DNA of 64,000 bases. It comes from Emticicia sp. CRIBPO. GTDB lineage: Bacteria > Bacteroidota > Bacteroidia > Cytophagales > Spirosomataceae. A program made the position numbers and the translations under genes. Of this stretch, positions 45,308 through 53,477 are shown piece after piece. The stretch spans positions 62,001 to 126,000 of the forward strand of contig NZ_JAAAKV010000009.1 in the NCBI RefSeq assembly GCF_009905725.1, written 5' to 3'. Every line of letters starts with the position of its first letter. The stretch's first letter is position 1. Under the pieces are notes generated by a model that saw nothing but the letters and a program-made list of their open reading frames with translations, did not search any database and was not told where the DNA came from.

Positions 45308-45403
45308 CACAAGAACCAATATTTTTTGGCTCAATATGTCATTTGATTGTCCTGATAGTGAAAATTATTTACTCTACATTTGCACTATCAATCATTTACA
45401 GTC

Positions 45404-46327
45404 ATGGCAAACACCAAAATCGCGTTCCTGATCCTTCCTAAGATTCACCTGCTTGACTTTGCCGGACCGGACCAGGTATTTTATGAAGCCATTGACTATG
45501 GTGCTGATATTGAGCTGGAATATTGCTGCCTAAATGACCAGAATGAAACCTCCACCCGTTTTCCCATAGGACCACTCAAACATTACAACGAGGTAAAACT
45601 AAAAAAGGGAGATTACCTTCTCATTCCGGGGTCAGATACTCATCATCTTTTATCAGAAGAAATAAGAAGTCAGAAAGATTTATTTGAGTGGCTTAAAATG
45701 GCACATGCCACCGGTGTAAACCTTTGTTCCATTTGTACAGGGGCTTATGTTCTCGCCCTCGCCGGATTACTTGACAACAGGAAATGTACTACCCACTGGA
45801 AGCATACCGCTAAACTTCAGACCTTATTCCCGGAGACCCAGGTGATTGAGAACATCCTCTTTGTCGAAGATGAGGGGATCACGACCAGTGCAGGAGTGAC
45901 TTCCGGCATTGACATGGCCTTAAACATTGTCAGCACGCTGAATGGCGAGTTGTTTTCCTACAAAGTGGCCCGTGAATTGGTGGTTTATAGCCGCAGGCAA
46001 GGCAACCAGGCTCAACAAAGTATTTATTTGCAATACAGAAACCACATTCATTCCGGCATTCACAAAGTCCAGGACTGGATACAGGAAAACACGGATAAGA
46101 AATCGAACCTGGCAGACCTGGGGGAAATTGCCTGTATGAGCACCCGGAACCTCACCCGCATTTTCAAAAAAGAAACGGGGATATCTATCAATGAATTTAC
46201 GACACTTATCAGGAAAGAAAAACTTAAAACGCTGTTAAAACTTCCGGATATTTCGAGAAAGCAAATGGCTGTTGAATGCGGTTTAAAAAGTGAAAGGCAA
46301 ATCATCAGGCTGATCAGGCAAGCTTAA
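45404..46327 (+). CDS. GlxA-type regulator (DJ-1/PfpI plus AraC HTH)
   Basis: A 307-residue regulator from the ATG at 45404. N-terminal DJ-1/PfpI-like domain (residues 1-180; KIAFLILPKIHLLDFAGPDQVFYEA, the nucleophile-elbow region NLCSICTGAYVLALAGLLDNRKCTTHW with a Cys at the elbow) and a C-terminal AraC HTH (about 215-305; IQENTDKKSNLADLGEIACMSTRNLTRIFKKETGISINEF). Such regulators usually act on adjacent catabolic genes, but only DinB and small frames follow. A TACATTTG at 45375-45382 lies inside an interrupted dyad GATAGTG...CACTATC (45354-45389), a plausible own operator. Confidence 0.9.
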   Translation: MANTKIAFLILPKIHLLDFAGPDQVFYEAIDYGADIELEYCCLNDQNETSTRFPIGPLKHYNEVKLKKGDYLLIPGSDTHHLLSEEIRSQKDLFEWLKMAHATGVNLCSICTGAYVLALAGLLDNRKCTTHWKHTAKLQTLFPETQVIENILFVEDEGITTSAGVTSGIDMALNIVSTLNGELFSYKVARELVVYSRRQGNQAQQSIYLQYRNHIHSGIHKVQDWIQENTDKKSNLADLGEIACMSTRNLTRIFKKETGISINEFTTLIRKEKLKTLLKLPDISRKQMAVECGLKSERQIIRLIRQA

Positions 46328-46348
46328 AAGACCATTCTGTACTTATTT

Positions 46349-46492
46349 ATGAAAAAGCTAATGATGAAAGCCCTTTTGGGGCTGCAGGGTTTTCTATGTG
46401 TAAAAATGCCTGTTTCCAACTCTGTCCCATTAGAAATCAGTAACGGGAATTTCAACCCATTGCTGATCAAAGTATTTATTATTAATCAATAA
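46349..46492 (+). CDS. Possible 47-aa peptide
   Basis: A short frame between the GlxA-type gene and dinB that begins MKKLMMKALLGLQGFLCV, which looks like a weak signal peptide, and ends IKVFIINQ. No recognised family and no clear ribosome-binding site. It may be chance; listed because it fills the gap on the coding strand. Confidence 0.2.
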   Translation: MKKLMMKALLGLQGFLCVKMPVSNSVPLEISNGNFNPLLIKVFIINQ

Positions 46493-46507
46493 ACCAGAAA
46501 AAGCAAA

Positions 46508-47026
46508 ATGAAAAGATCAGACATTAACCCTATGCCGGAGTATTTTGACAGATACATCAATACCGTTGATGACGTCGAACTGGAAGAAGCACTAAACATC
46601 AGCCTGGAAGAATTAAAAAATCTCCCGGCAGACCAATGGAAAGTCATTGGAGACAAGGTTTACGAAGAAGGAAAATGGACCATCAGAGACATCATACAAC
46701 ATCTGATAGATACTGAGAGGATTTTTACTTACAGGTCTTTGTGTTTTGCCCGGGATGAAGCTTCACGGTTACCTTCCTTTGACGAAGTATCTTATGCCAA
46801 AAATGCATTGGCCACCCAAAGAAGCCTCCAAGAACTGATCTCGGAACTTATAGTGGTAAGGACCTCGTTCATCGCTCTTTACAGATCATTTACAGCAGAA
46901 ATGCTGGCTAAGACAGGCTTATCGTTTAAAGGACCTTACTCCGTAGCTTCTATCGGGTTTATTATGGCGGGGCATCAACGCTGGCATCTCAGAATCATTG
47001 AAGAGCGATATTTACCCTTAATATAG
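46508..47026 (+). CDS. DinB-family protein
   Basis: A 172-residue four-helix-bundle protein of the DinB/DUF664 type. Metal-ligand histidines are seen in TIRDIIQHLIDTERIF and at the C-terminus in GHQRWHLRIIEERYL, together a likely three-His site. DinB-fold proteins include thiol transferases and damage-induced proteins of unknown reaction. It is convergent with the aminopeptidase P gene across a shared terminator. Confidence 0.88.
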   Translation: MKRSDINPMPEYFDRYINTVDDVELEEALNISLEELKNLPADQWKVIGDKVYEEGKWTIRDIIQHLIDTERIFTYRSLCFARDEASRLPSFDEVSYAKNALATQRSLQELISELIVVRTSFIALYRSFTAEMLAKTGLSFKGPYSVASIGFIMAGHQRWHLRIIEERYLPLI

Positions 47027-47043
47027 AAGACATTTTTTCGAAA

Positions 47044-47076
47044 CCATGACTCATTCCATAACCAGGAATGAGTCAT
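47044..47076. terminator. Bidirectional terminator dinB / aminopeptidase P
   Basis: Perfect 13-bp stem CATGACTCATTCC / complement with a 7-base loop between two convergent genes, with TTTATTT on the plus side and AAAAAATG on the other. Confidence 0.8.
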
Positions 47077-47083
47077 GATTTAT

Positions 47084-48466
47084 TTAAGCTCTCAGTGCTT
47101 CCACTTCTTCAACGGTTTTAGGAATTGGATTTCCTAATATCTTAAAAGAATCAGGTGTAATCAGAACATTATCTTCAATTCTGATTCCACCGAAATCCTT
47201 GTAAGCTTCCAGTTTTTCATAATTGATAAATTCAGTGAATTTTTGTTCTGCTTTCCACTGTTCTATTAGTTCAGGAATGAAATAAATACCGGGCTCAACG
47301 GTCAGCACAAAACCAGCCTCAAGTTCACGGGCCAGGCGAAGTGATTTCAGTCCCAGTTGTTTGCTCCTCTCCAGGCCTTCTCTGTAACCTACATGGTTTT
47401 CACCCAGGTCTTCCATGTCATGCACATCGAGTCCGATCATATGACCTAAACCATGCGGCATAAACAGGCCTCCCACACCCAGCTGAAGCATCTCCTCCAC
47501 ATCTCCTTTTACAAGACCTAATTCTGAGAAACCTTTCAAAAGGATCCTGTTAGCATCCAGGTGCACGTCCCTGTATTGGATACCCGGCTTGAGTAAAGCA
47601 ATGGAAGAGGTTTCCATGTTCAGCACCAACTCATATATTTCCTTCTGTTTCTGACTGAACGTTTTGTTAACCGGAATAGTCCTGGTAATATCCCCGGCAT
47701 AACCCATTGCATTTTCTGCTCCGGAGTCATTGATCACTATTCTTCCGGCAGCCAGTTTGTTACCATGATAATGATTATGAAGGGTCTGCCCGTTGGCACT
47801 GAAAATAACGGGATAGGAAAGTTCAGCTCCGTAAAAATGAAGTTTCTCATATATTCTGGACACCACTTCATACTCCATTTTACCTTCAGCAGTAGCGACT
47901 ATAGCCGCTTTATGCATTTCGCCTGTGATATTGACCGCCTCTTCCATTTCGGCTATTTCTTCGGCGGACTTTATTGATCTTAAATCCACTACAAATTTAA
48001 TCAATAAAACAGAAGCCTCTTCCCCTAATTTCGAAACAGGTATACCCAGCCACTCATTAAGCTTGATTTTGTTATCAAAACGGTATGGCGGCAAGAAATG
48101 CACTTTACCTTTAAAGTCTTTTAATTTTGCAGGTAAGCTCGCCGGAGATTCTGTCCTGTATATGCCTACTTTCCTGGACAACTCGTTCAGGCTAGGTTGC
48201 GGCCCGGCCCAGATGATGTCATCAATGGTCAGTTCGTTACCGAATATAATTTCTTCACCGGAGTCTGCATCAAGAATTCCGTTTAGCCCCGGCTGGTTTA
48301 GTCCGAAAAAATAAAGAAAGTTACTGTCCTGCCGGTATCTGAAAGTATTATCTGTGTAGTTCATCGGGGCTTCGTCGTTCCCCAGCAGGAGGATCAAACC
48401 TGAGCCTACCGCTTTTTTTAATTGGCTTCTTCTTTCTGAATAAATCTGGGCTGAAAACAGTTTCAT
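47084..48466 (-). CDS. pepP: Xaa-Pro aminopeptidase (M24B)
   Basis: Pita-bread metallopeptidase that removes the N-terminal residue before proline, 460 residues. An N-terminal AMP_N domain (about 1-140, with LLLGNDEAPMNYTDNTFRYRQDSNFLYFFGLNQPG) precedes the catalytic domain. The five dimetal ligands are visible: both Asp in VINDSGAENAMGYAGDITR, His in HGLGHMIGLDVHD, Glu in TVEPGIYF and Glu in GGIRIEDNVLIT. Cytosolic. It lies 44 bases downstream of the 3-methyladenine glycosylase gene on the same strand. Confidence 0.94.
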   Translation of the reverse strand: MKLFSAQIYSERRSQLKKAVGSGLILLLGNDEAPMNYTDNTFRYRQDSNFLYFFGLNQPGLNGILDADSGEEIIFGNELTIDDIIWAGPQPSLNELSRKVGIYRTESPASLPAKLKDFKGKVHFLPPYRFDNKIKLNEWLGIPVSKLGEEASVLLIKFVVDLRSIKSAEEIAEMEEAVNITGEMHKAAIVATAEGKMEYEVVSRIYEKLHFYGAELSYPVIFSANGQTLHNHYHGNKLAAGRIVINDSGAENAMGYAGDITRTIPVNKTFSQKQKEIYELVLNMETSSIALLKPGIQYRDVHLDANRILLKGFSELGLVKGDVEEMLQLGVGGLFMPHGLGHMIGLDVHDMEDLGENHVGYREGLERSKQLGLKSLRLARELEAGFVLTVEPGIYFIPELIEQWKAEQKFTEFINYEKLEAYKDFGGIRIEDNVLITPDSFKILGNPIPKTVEEVEALRA

Positions 48467-48510
48467 GATCTGAATTGATTAGTTTGTTGCAAGATCACAA
48501 AACTACAAAA

Positions 48511-49113
48511 TTATGATTTACTAATAAACTTATTGCCCTGAATGTAGTACCTGTAAAGCAAATCGTGTCCCTTACCTTCAGCAATCCCGATCCTGGTGCT
48601 TATTTTAACTTCAAAATCTTCGATCACTACCGGCCTGATAAACAGTTCTCCGGATGTAAGATCATGAAAAGTCTGATCTTTCCGGATCCCCATGGCCTGA
48701 ACAAGTTTGCCCGGACCACTGCACAAGTCTTTTAAAGCCGGCACTTTCCCTGTCTTTGTTTTTTGACTTTCCATCCTCCTGGCGGTCATTAACTCAATGC
48801 CCTGAACCGGCTCCAAAGCCCGGACCAGTACAGCCTCACCAACACCAACTTCAGAAGATACCACATTAAAGCAAAAATACATGCCATAGATCTGGTAGAC
48901 GTAGGCCACTCCGGCTTCTCCGTACATGACTTCGACCCTGGTTGTTCTCTTGTTGTAAGCATGACTGGCCGGATCATCAAACAGGTAAGCTTCTGTTTCT
49001 ACAATAATCCCTGAGGTAATTCCCTCCGGTGTTTCATGAACCAACTCACATCCCAGCAATGCTTTTGCCAGTGAACGGGTATCGTATTTTCTGTAAAAAT
49101 CTTTTGTCAGCAC
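48511..49113 (-). CDS. 3-methyladenine DNA glycosylase (AAG/MPG type)
   Basis: Base-excision repair glycosylase of the mammalian AAG fold, 200 residues. Typical motifs are [44 protein letters not shown] (Glu general base in VETEAY), [16 protein letters not shown] with the DNA-intercalating Tyr region, and [11 protein letters not shown]. It removes alkylated purines such as 3-methyladenine. It is followed by aminopeptidase P; the 145 bases upstream contain a double-stem structure instead of an evident promoter. Confidence 0.93.
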   Translation of the reverse strand: [200 protein letters not shown]

Positions 49114-49153
49114 AGTCTCTAAGTTTCTTCAAAAATAGTAAAGACCTTCTGTA

Positions 49154-49223
49154 AAATAACTATGCTCGCTGAAAACTGTACTTCGTATCCTTTGAAGTAC
49201 GTGATCCTTGAGCATAGCTATTT
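49154..49223. repeat. Nested two-stem inverted repeat
   Basis: Outer arms AAATAACTATGCTC (49154-49167) and GAGCATAGCTATTT (49210-49223) pair with one mismatch; inner arms GTACTTC (49178-49184) and GAAGTAC (49194-49200) pair perfectly. It lies downstream of the ssb pair and upstream of the glycosylase gene. No T-run marks a terminator, so it could be a repeat-element relic or an RNA structure. Confidence 0.7.
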
Positions 49224-49258
49224 GTTCATTTTTATGTGGGGACTAGCAGGAGAAAGGC

Positions 49259-49597
49259 TCAGGCTTTTGAAAAATCTTCTTTTTTGACCAGTTCCCTGAT
49301 CTTAAAAATCAGGATTTCGGATACTTCCCTGATGTTATTTTCTTTGTCTTTAAATTTCCGCTTTTGTATTTTTCCTTCCACTTCCACAAACTTTCCTTTG
49401 CAGAGAAAAGACTCACAGGCATCTGCTACCTTTCCGAATGCAACTATTTTATGCCATTGGGTATCCCCTACTTTCTTATTGTCCTTGTTGGTGAAACTCT
49501 GGTTTACAGCAAGACTAAAGCTTACCATTTTGCCCTTTCCTGAATCAAAAAGGACGAACTCATTGCCTATGTTGCCGGATAATTTTACATTGTTCAT
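49259..49597 (-). CDS. Short single-stranded DNA-binding protein
   Basis: OB-fold SSB of only 112 residues: MNNVKLSGNIGNEFVLFDSGKGKMVSFSLAVNQ, the hallmark WHKIVAFGKVADACESFLCKGKFVEVEGKI and a short C-terminus ending KKEDFSKA. The usual flexible linker and the acidic protein-binding tip (DDDIPF-like) are absent, so it may bind DNA without recruiting SSB partners. It is 23 bases downstream of a closely related gene, evidently a tandem duplication. Confidence 0.92.
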   Translation of the reverse strand: MNNVKLSGNIGNEFVLFDSGKGKMVSFSLAVNQSFTNKDNKKVGDTQWHKIVAFGKVADACESFLCKGKFVEVEGKIQKRKFKDKENNIREVSEILIFKIRELVKKEDFSKA

Positions 49598-49620
49598 CTT
49601 TTGTACTGTTTTGATATGGA

Positions 49621-49941
49621 TTAATTTTTCTCCGCTTCCTCTACTTTTAATGCTACAATCTCTGTAACATTTACTTTCTTGTTTTCTTTGTTCACATATG
49701 TCCGGCTGTTCAGCCTTCCTTCTATCACGACCAGCTTTCCTTTGCTGATCATTTTTTCACAAACATCCGCCACTTTGCCCCAGGCCACTACATTGTGCCA
49801 TGTGGTGTTTGTTCCCTGCTCGTTATTCTTTTTCTGATAAATCTCATTGGTAGCCAGGCTGAAAGTGGCCATTTTAAGTTTGTCAAAAGTTTTAACTGTG
49901 ACGTTCCTGCCTACATTTCCGATTAACTTTACTGCATTCAT
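49621..49941 (-). CDS. Short single-stranded DNA-binding protein
   Basis: OB-fold SSB of 106 residues, paralogous to the next gene: MNAVKLIGNVGRNVTVKTFDKLKMATFSLATNE and WHNVVAWGKVADVCEKMISKGKLVVIEGRLNSRTYVNKENKK. It ends VALKVEEAEKN, again without the acidic tip. First of the tandem pair and divergent from the zinc-ribbon gene. The pair may assemble as mixed oligomers; the chromosomal replication SSB is probably encoded elsewhere. Confidence 0.92.
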   Translation of the reverse strand: MNAVKLIGNVGRNVTVKTFDKLKMATFSLATNEIYQKKNNEQGTNTTWHNVVAWGKVADVCEKMISKGKLVVIEGRLNSRTYVNKENKKVNVTEIVALKVEEAEKN

Positions 49942-50050
49942 AAGGATAATATTTAGATGTTACTGGTTTTGTTTTCCCGGTGTTGACCGTTTCGATGTTG
50001 CAAAGTTGTGACAACCGGAAAAGACTATTCGGTTAATAAGTATTTGCATC

Positions 50051-50080
50051 TGTTTATAAATGTTTGTAATCGTTTGTAAA
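50051..50080. promoter_or_regulatory. Three phased decamers at the zinc-ribbon promoter
   Basis: Consecutive TGTTTATAAA, TGTTTGTAAT and CGTTTGTAAA with an exact 10-bp period, the last one containing the -33 TTTG of the promoter at 50073-50103. Helical phasing suggests a side-by-side protein binding site. Confidence 0.6.
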
Positions 50081-50103
50081 TGGATTAAAGATTTTTAAAT
50101 TTG
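50073..50103 (+). promoter_or_regulatory. Promoter of the zinc-ribbon gene
   Basis: TTTG (50073-50076), 19-base spacer, TAAATTTG (50096-50103): a full match to the Bacteroidota consensus, 30 bases upstream of the ATG. Confidence 0.8.
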
Positions 50104-50133
50104 CTCTTAATCAACACAAACACATCCATTACA

Positions 50134-50490
50134 ATGAGAAGTTGCCCGGAATGCGAAACCCCGATTTTAGGTAGAGCCGACAAGAAATTCTGTTCGGACA
50201 TGTGCAGAAATGCCTATAACAACAAACTGAATTCAGACTCCAATAACATAGTCAGGAATATCAATAACGCCCTGAGGAAAAACCGGAGGATCCTGGAGGA
50301 AATATGCATCTCAGAAAAAACGAAAATCAACAAAAACAATCTCCTGGAAAAAGGCTTTGATTTCGGTTTTCTGACCAGCCTGAGAAAGACATTAAAGGGA
50401 CATATTTATCATTTCGTGTATGAATATGGTTACCTGGAGCTTGAAAACGACCTGTACCTGGTGGTCAAAGACAACCGGTATAAGGACTGA
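50134..50490 (+). CDS. Zinc-ribbon protein, unknown function
   Basis: A 118-residue basic protein. The ATG at 50134 is preferred over a TTG at 50101 because the latter overlaps the -7 promoter element. Residues 1-27 hold a four-cysteine zinc ribbon (CPECETPILGRADKKFCSDMCRNAY, split CxxC and CxxxC), followed by a helical region rich in Asn, Lys and Arg (NNIVRNINNALRKNRRILEEIC) and a short C-terminal domain. It looks nucleic-acid-binding. Divergent from the two short ssb genes, so a shared role in DNA handling is possible. Confidence 0.8.
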   Translation: MRSCPECETPILGRADKKFCSDMCRNAYNNKLNSDSNNIVRNINNALRKNRRILEEICISEKTKINKNNLLEKGFDFGFLTSLRKTLKGHIYHFVYEYGYLELENDLYLVVKDNRYKD

Positions 50491-50601
50491 AGTCCGGTTA
50501 AATTTTTATTAACAATTAATATCCGGCCTGTTCTATCATAAGATCAGAATTATTCGTTATTGTTTCAATTTGACTTTGTGATCAATCAAATCTGAGACTT
50601 A

Positions 50602-51159
50602 ATGATGAATAAAATCCTTTCAGGTACCGGTAGATTTCTTCTATATCCTCTTATTGCTGTACTGCTTTTTTTATCTTCCTGCCAACGGAAGTTTGCTTCG
50701 TTCCAGGCCAGCAGCCGGGAGACTTTTGAGCATAAGAGTATTCCCAGACTCAAAGAGCAACCTGCACCCCGAATTGAGAGAATTCCTGAACCTGAGCTTG
50801 TATCTGAAAACACAGAGGAAGAATCAGGTACCGGAGAATTACCGGTTTATCATATCCCCAGGTTAGAAAAAATAATTACAAGAGTTAAAAAGAATCAACC
50901 CAAAACTGTTTTCAAATCGGATGATCATCAGAACGTATTTCAGAAAGAAAAGCCGAAAAAGAAAAAAGACAGGCGTAAAAAACCGAAATTCAATGACGGA
51001 CTTAAAACCGGAACAATATTTTTACTGATAGCTGTGATCATGGGAATTTTTTCTCTGACTCAACTCACTTTGTTGTTTGGACTGGTCTCTGTGTTATTTT
51101 TGTATTTCGGCCTTAAGAAGTACTACAGGCAGCAAAGAAGAAGAAATATTTTCAAATAA
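50602..51159 (+). CDS. Lipobox protein with two C-terminal membrane helices
   Basis: A 185-residue protein with an N-terminal hydrophobic segment ending in LFLSSC, a likely lipobox, a long polar and basic middle region (residues 30-135, with KEKPKKKKDRRKKPKF) and two C-terminal transmembrane helices (about 136-170, IFLLIAVIMGIFSLTQLTLLFGLVSVLFLYFGL in pieces). If both signals are used, it is a lipid-anchored inner-membrane protein with a basic linker. I do not recognise a family beyond this architecture. The next gene starts 12 bases on. Confidence 0.7.
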   Translation: MMNKILSGTGRFLLYPLIAVLLFLSSCQRKFASFQASSRETFEHKSIPRLKEQPAPRIERIPEPELVSENTEEESGTGELPVYHIPRLEKIITRVKKNQPKTVFKSDDHQNVFQKEKPKKKKDRRKKPKFNDGLKTGTIFLLIAVIMGIFSLTQLTLLFGLVSVLFLYFGLKKYYRQQRRRNIFK

Positions 51160-51171
51160 ACACTTACCATT

Positions 51172-51888
51172 ATGGACGTAGTTTTGTTGCACGGATTTGG
51201 AGAAGACGCCTCGGTTTGGGGTGAGTTTGTTAAAAAATTACCCACCGGACATCAATATTATTGTCCTGATTTCGCCTCTTTGAGCCATCTTAAAAGCATA
51301 TCAGATTATGCAGACTGGCTGAAGGCATTTACAGACGAAAAAGGGCTCAAAAAAATAGTTCTGATCGGCCATTCGATGGGTGGGTACATCACGCTCGAAT
51401 TCGCTGAAAAACATCCCGGATCCATCAAAGGATTGGGACTCTTCCATTCCACTGCCATGCCGGATTCTGACGAGAAAAAGAAAAACCGGGACAAAACCGC
51501 TGCTTTTATCGAAAAGAACGGAAGTATGGAGTTTATTTCGGGATTTTATCCGAATATGTTTTCTGAAACTTTCAAAAAAGACAACAAGGAATCTATAGAC
51601 AAAAGAAAAGCCCTTTCTCAAAAAATCCCGGAAGAAGCCCTGATAGCCGCTACACTGGCCATGAAAACCCGGAAAGATCATCAGACTACACTTAAAAAAC
51701 TTACAGTCCCCGTTTTACAGATCATTGGTGGCCAGGATACCTTTATACCCAAGGAGCAAGCCATAGAACAATCCCGTCTGCTTCAGAAACCTTACGTTCT
51801 TGTCCTCGATCAAGTAGCCCACGCGGGCATGTTTGAAGCTCCTGAGCTTTGCGGCTCGTTCATCAGTACGTTTCTTGAAAACTGCTGA
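51172..51888 (+). CDS. Alpha/beta hydrolase (peptidase S33-like)
   Basis: A 238-residue hydrolase with a full triad by motif: Ser in VLIGHSMGGYITLEFAEKHP, Asp in IIGGQDTFIPKEQ and His in DQVAHAGMFEAP; VVLLHGFGEDASVWGEF is the oxyanion-hole loop. No signal peptide, so cytosolic. Co-transcribed with the preceding lipobox membrane protein. Substrate unknown. Confidence 0.92.
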   Translation: MDVVLLHGFGEDASVWGEFVKKLPTGHQYYCPDFASLSHLKSISDYADWLKAFTDEKGLKKIVLIGHSMGGYITLEFAEKHPGSIKGLGLFHSTAMPDSDEKKKNRDKTAAFIEKNGSMEFISGFYPNMFSETFKKDNKESIDKRKALSQKIPEEALIAATLAMKTRKDHQTTLKKLTVPVLQIIGGQDTFIPKEQAIEQSRLLQKPYVLVLDQVAHAGMFEAPELCGSFISTFLENC

Positions 51889-52051
51889 TTAAAATCTTCC
51901 CGTATTGTCCTGAAAAACCGCCGCTGTTTCAGCCGGCCGGATTCCCCATTACAAATCTTCTTTTCCCGCTTCATGCAACGCAGGCCGGGAATAATGTATC
52001 TATTACTTCAGACCTGCAAAAAAATTTAAAAATTCTGTAACCTTTTAACAG

Positions 52052-52612
52052 ATGCTGAGTAATCAGATATATAAACCCAAACCCGACCATGATTTTATGA
52101 CCGATGAGGCCTTAATGGAAGATGTTCTGAATGGTGATTTGGATAAAATTGCTGTTATTTATGAACGTTATAAAAAGCCGTTATTTAATTATTTTCTGAG
52201 GTTTGGGGTAGATAAAGACTCTTGCCGGGACCTGACCCAACAAGTATTTTACAGGATTATTCATTACAGAAGCTCCTATAAAAACAATCACGGATTCAGG
52301 TCATGGATATACAGAATCGCCAGGAATATTTTTCTGGATTTTTTGAAAGAATCAGGCATAAAAATGAATGACATTGATGATCATCACGAAATAGCTGAAG
52401 AAGCTCCCAATGATGAAGAACAACATATCCTGATCAGAAAAGCTTTACAAAGTATCCATAACGACTACCGGGAGGTGCTTATGATGAGTCGTTACGAAGA
52501 ATTAAAATATGAAGAAATAGCCGTAGTCTTGAATATTTCTGTGGCGTTGGTAAAGGTGAGAGTCCACAGGGGACTCAAAGAATTGAAAAAAGAATACGAA
52601 AAACTAAGTTAA
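52052..52612 (+). CDS. ECF RNA polymerase sigma factor
   Basis: A 186-residue sigma-70 family factor with region 2 (IYERYKKPLFNYFLRFGVDKDSCRDLTQQVFYRIIHYRSSYKNNHGFRSWIYRIARNIFLDFLKE, about 33-100) and region 4 (HNDYREVLMMSRYEELKYEEIAVVLNISVALVKVRVHRGLKEL, about 135-180). It directs transcription of envelope genes in this class. The next gene starts 7 bases later and is a membrane protein in the position of an anti-sigma factor; the receptor and DUF4097 genes follow in the same unit. Confidence 0.94.
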   Translation: MLSNQIYKPKPDHDFMTDEALMEDVLNGDLDKIAVIYERYKKPLFNYFLRFGVDKDSCRDLTQQVFYRIIHYRSSYKNNHGFRSWIYRIARNIFLDFLKESGIKMNDIDDHHEIAEEAPNDEEQHILIRKALQSIHNDYREVLMMSRYEELKYEEIAVVLNISVALVKVRVHRGLKELKKEYEKLS

Positions 52613-52619
52613 ATCTGAA

Positions 52620-53462
52620 ATGGAACAATTATTCTCTGATTATCTGGAAAACCCTTCTGATCCGAAAATCAGAAAGACGCTGGATGATAAACAGGATTTA
52701 AAAGAAGAATTCGAAGGTCTTAAAAATTTATATCAGAATATTTCCAAACCTGCAGAAACGGATACTGATGTTTTGATGGACGAAGCGGTGCTGAATATGA
52801 TTGAACTTGAAAAACAATCCGTCATTTCAGATCACAACCTGAAGGCCCTGAACGAAGCTTTTTCGGGTAAAGAGAATCAACCGGAAGAAACGAATATTAA
52901 AAAGGACAGCACGGCTTTCAGCCTGTCGTGGCCTGAACCTAAAGTATTCAGGTACGCAGCGGGTATATTGCTTGTTGGAGGCATCTTCTGGCTGGGAAGA
53001 ATGACCGCCAGCAACGGCATCAGTGACCTGAAGGAATTTACCGCTCTGAAAAGAGACGTCCAGGAAACCAAACAACTGGTGATGCTTGAAATGATGAACA
53101 GAGAGTCGGCCTCTGAAAGAATTCAGGCAGTAAATTACAGTTTTGACATCGACAATCCAGACAAAGAAGTACTTGAATCCTTAATTAACACACTTAACAG
53201 CGACTCCAACACCAATGTCCGGACTGCGGCGGCGGAGGCACTGTCACACTTTGGAAACAAGAAAGTTGCCCGGGATGCCCTCATTCAGGCTTTAGGCTCC
53301 CAGAAAGACCCGGCATTGCAGATCGTTATCATCGACATTCTGGCTAACCTGGGTGAGAAAAGGGCCGTAAAATCTATCAATAAGTTACTACAAAACTCTG
53401 ACACAGAAGATTTTGTAAAAAGGAAGGCCAAAGAAAGCATGGATATTCTGAATACCATCTGA
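52620..53462 (+). CDS. Putative anti-sigma factor with periplasmic HEAT repeats
   Basis: A 280-residue single-pass membrane protein: acidic cytosolic region (residues 1-108), one transmembrane helix (about 111-129, YAAGILLVGGIFWLG), a short coiled-coil stretch (about 135-165) and a periplasmic domain made of HEAT-like repeats (about 175-278, with NVRTAAAEALSHFGNKKVARDALIQAL and LQIVIIDILANLGEKRAVKSI). Gene position right after the ECF factor suggests that it binds and silences it and senses an envelope signal. HEAT repeats as the sensor part are unusual; the anti-sigma role is inferred from context. Confidence 0.75.
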   Translation: MEQLFSDYLENPSDPKIRKTLDDKQDLKEEFEGLKNLYQNISKPAETDTDVLMDEAVLNMIELEKQSVISDHNLKALNEAFSGKENQPEETNIKKDSTAFSLSWPEPKVFRYAAGILLVGGIFWLGRMTASNGISDLKEFTALKRDVQETKQLVMLEMMNRESASERIQAVNYSFDIDNPDKEVLESLINTLNSDSNTNVRTAAAEALSHFGNKKVARDALIQALGSQKDPALQIVIIDILANLGEKRAVKSINKLLQNSDTEDFVKRKAKESMDILNTI

Positions 53463-53477
53463 TCTAAACAAACAATT

